Origin: Novosphingobium sp. AAP83
GTDB taxonomy: Bacteria > Pseudomonadota > Alphaproteobacteria > Sphingomonadales > Sphingomonadaceae
Assembly: GCF_001295795.1 (NCBI RefSeq)
Contig: NZ_LJHY01000020.1
Location: forward strand, 62,001 to 126,000
Length of the DNA stretch: 64,000 nucleotides
Direction of reading: 5' to 3'
This document shows positions 63,313-64,000 of this stretch, one piece after another. The notes beneath the pieces are model-generated. The model had not been told where the DNA came from. It worked only from the letters and a program-made list of their open reading frames with translations, and did not search any database. The first letter of the stretch is position 1; each line of letters starts with the position of its first letter. A program made the position numbers and the translations under genes.

Positions 63313-64000
63313 ATGATTGCAACCGTAGACGCGTTCCACGCCATCGCCGTTAGCCGCCTCGCCCACGATCTGGAGGCGGCGGGGCAAAGCGTTATCCACA
63401 TGGAGTTCGGCCAGCCTTCGACCGGAGCGCCCGCCCGTGCAATCGCACTTGCCCATACGGTGCTTGATAACGAAGCGATGGGATATTGGGAAAGTGTGCC
63501 GCTGAAGAGCCGGATCGCGCGCCATTATGCCGATAGCTACGGCGTGAAAGTGGACCCCGAACAAGTGATCCTGACGTGCGGGGCATCGCCTGCCTTTGTC
63601 ATGGCGCTTTCGTGCCTGTTCCGTCCCGGTGCGCGGGTCGCTTTGGCGCGGCCGGGCTATGTTGCTTATCGCAACACGTTAAAGGCGATGTATCTTGAAC
63701 CTGTCGAAATGGATTGCGGAGCCGACGCGCGCTTTCAGGTAACTGCGGCGGCGATCGATGCGCTGGATCCTGCGCCGGACGGGCTGATCATTGCCAGCCC
63801 CGCCAATCCCACCGGAACGATCATTGCAACCGACGAACTGGCAGCGATTGCCGAAGTTTGCCAGCGCAAGGGCATCCGTGTGGTGTCGGACGAGATTTAT
63901 CACGGCCTTAGCTATGGCGCACGTGCGGCGTCGATGCTGGAATACTGGCCCCAAGCCGTGATTGTGAATTCGTTTTCCAAGTATTTCAGCATGGCTGGTT
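63313..64000 (+). CDS. Class I/II aminotransferase, cut by the right edge
   Basis: 229 residues are visible without a stop. PLP-enzyme features: MEFGQPSTGAP near the N-terminus, WESVPLKSRIARHYADSYGV, LTCGASPAFVMAL, SPANPTGTIIATDELAAIA (the invariant NPTG), SDEIYHGLSYG (Asp binding the PLP nitrogen) and NSFSKYFSMAG with the Schiff-base Lys at K223. The closest type is aspartate/aromatic-like aminotransferase of the AspC/PatA group. It is divergent from the ModE-like gene, and only 63 bases separate the two starts. Confidence 0.88.
   Translation, partial: MIATVDAFHAIAVSRLAHDLEAAGQSVIHMEFGQPSTGAPARAIALAHTVLDNEAMGYWESVPLKSRIARHYADSYGVKVDPEQVILTCGASPAFVMALSCLFRPGARVALARPGYVAYRNTLKAMYLEPVEMDCGADARFQVTAAAIDALDPAPDGLIIASPANPTGTIIATDELAAIAEVCQRKGIRVVSDEIYHGLSYGARAASMLEYWPQAVIVNSFSKYFSMAG

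Overview
The window is GC-rich chromosomal DNA from an alphaproteobacterium, almost certainly Sphingomonadales (a Novosphingobium/Erythrobacter/Sphingomonas-type organism). The signs are a CrtZ-type carotenoid hydroxylase, FnrL-type regulator cysteine spacing, a fix/cco cbb3 oxidase cluster, DUF1476 and small sphingomonad-style secreted proteins, and short palindromic repeats between genes. The genus is an inference. I see no tRNA, rRNA, CRISPR array, prophage or insertion sequence. Both window edges cut genes: a beta-helix protein on the left and a class I aminotransferase on the right.

Layout. 1-6.0 kb: beta-helix protein and crtZ (minus strand), a small secreted protein, then leuC and leuD separated by a three-gene insert (unknown protein, DNA-deoxyinosine glycosylase-like protein, 53-residue membrane protein), then a quinone oxidoreductase. 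6.0-16.7 kb (minus strand): TCA-cycle block mdh, sucD, sucA, sucB, lpdA, followed by a short membrane protein with SEDS-like motifs, a small acidic protein, a beta-lactamase-fold hydrolase and a TRIC-like channel. 17-18.7 kb: small conserved protein and SleB-like cell-wall hydrolase. 18.9-23.8 kb: cobalamin riboswitch and btuB-btuF-btuC-btuD. 23.9-27.4 kb: DEAD-box helicase, then a CmcJ-type oxygenase with a flavin reductase.

27.4-38.8 kb is an oxygen-response island. It holds fnrL, ompW, ccoNOQP, ccoG-fixH-fixI-ccoS, a small CXXCH protein and hemN, most of them joined by 4-base overlaps. Perfect FNR/FixK boxes lie before ccoN and, more surprisingly, before a roughly 100-nt stretch that ends in a strong intrinsic terminator upstream of fnrL. 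That stretch is my best candidate for an undescribed element: an FNR-activated small RNA with C-rich single-stranded segments.

38.9-51 kb: eda, a strongly diverged PEP-carboxylase-like protein, a DASS-type transporter, infC (probably starting at ATA), pdeM, hemF, a GNAT protein, a GT87-like membrane protein, the (p)ppGpp synthetase/hydrolase, and a transglutaminase-like protein. 51.5-54.1 kb: rpsM-rpsK-rpoA-rplQ with strong hairpins in both spacers flanking rpoA. 54.5-64 kb: two tandem S9 prolyl oligopeptidases, two related small secreted proteins, DUF1476 (F1-ATPase inhibitor zeta family), BolA, monothiol glutaredoxin, a Nudix hydrolase, a small tail-anchored-looking protein, a ModE-like DNA-binding protein and the partial aminotransferase.

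Working together, the genes describe an aerobe with a full TCA cycle. It switches to a high-affinity cbb3 oxidase and to oxygen-independent haem synthesis (HemN beside the oxidase, with aerobic HemF elsewhere in the window) when oxygen falls, imports cobalamin under riboswitch control, and makes hydroxylated carotenoids.
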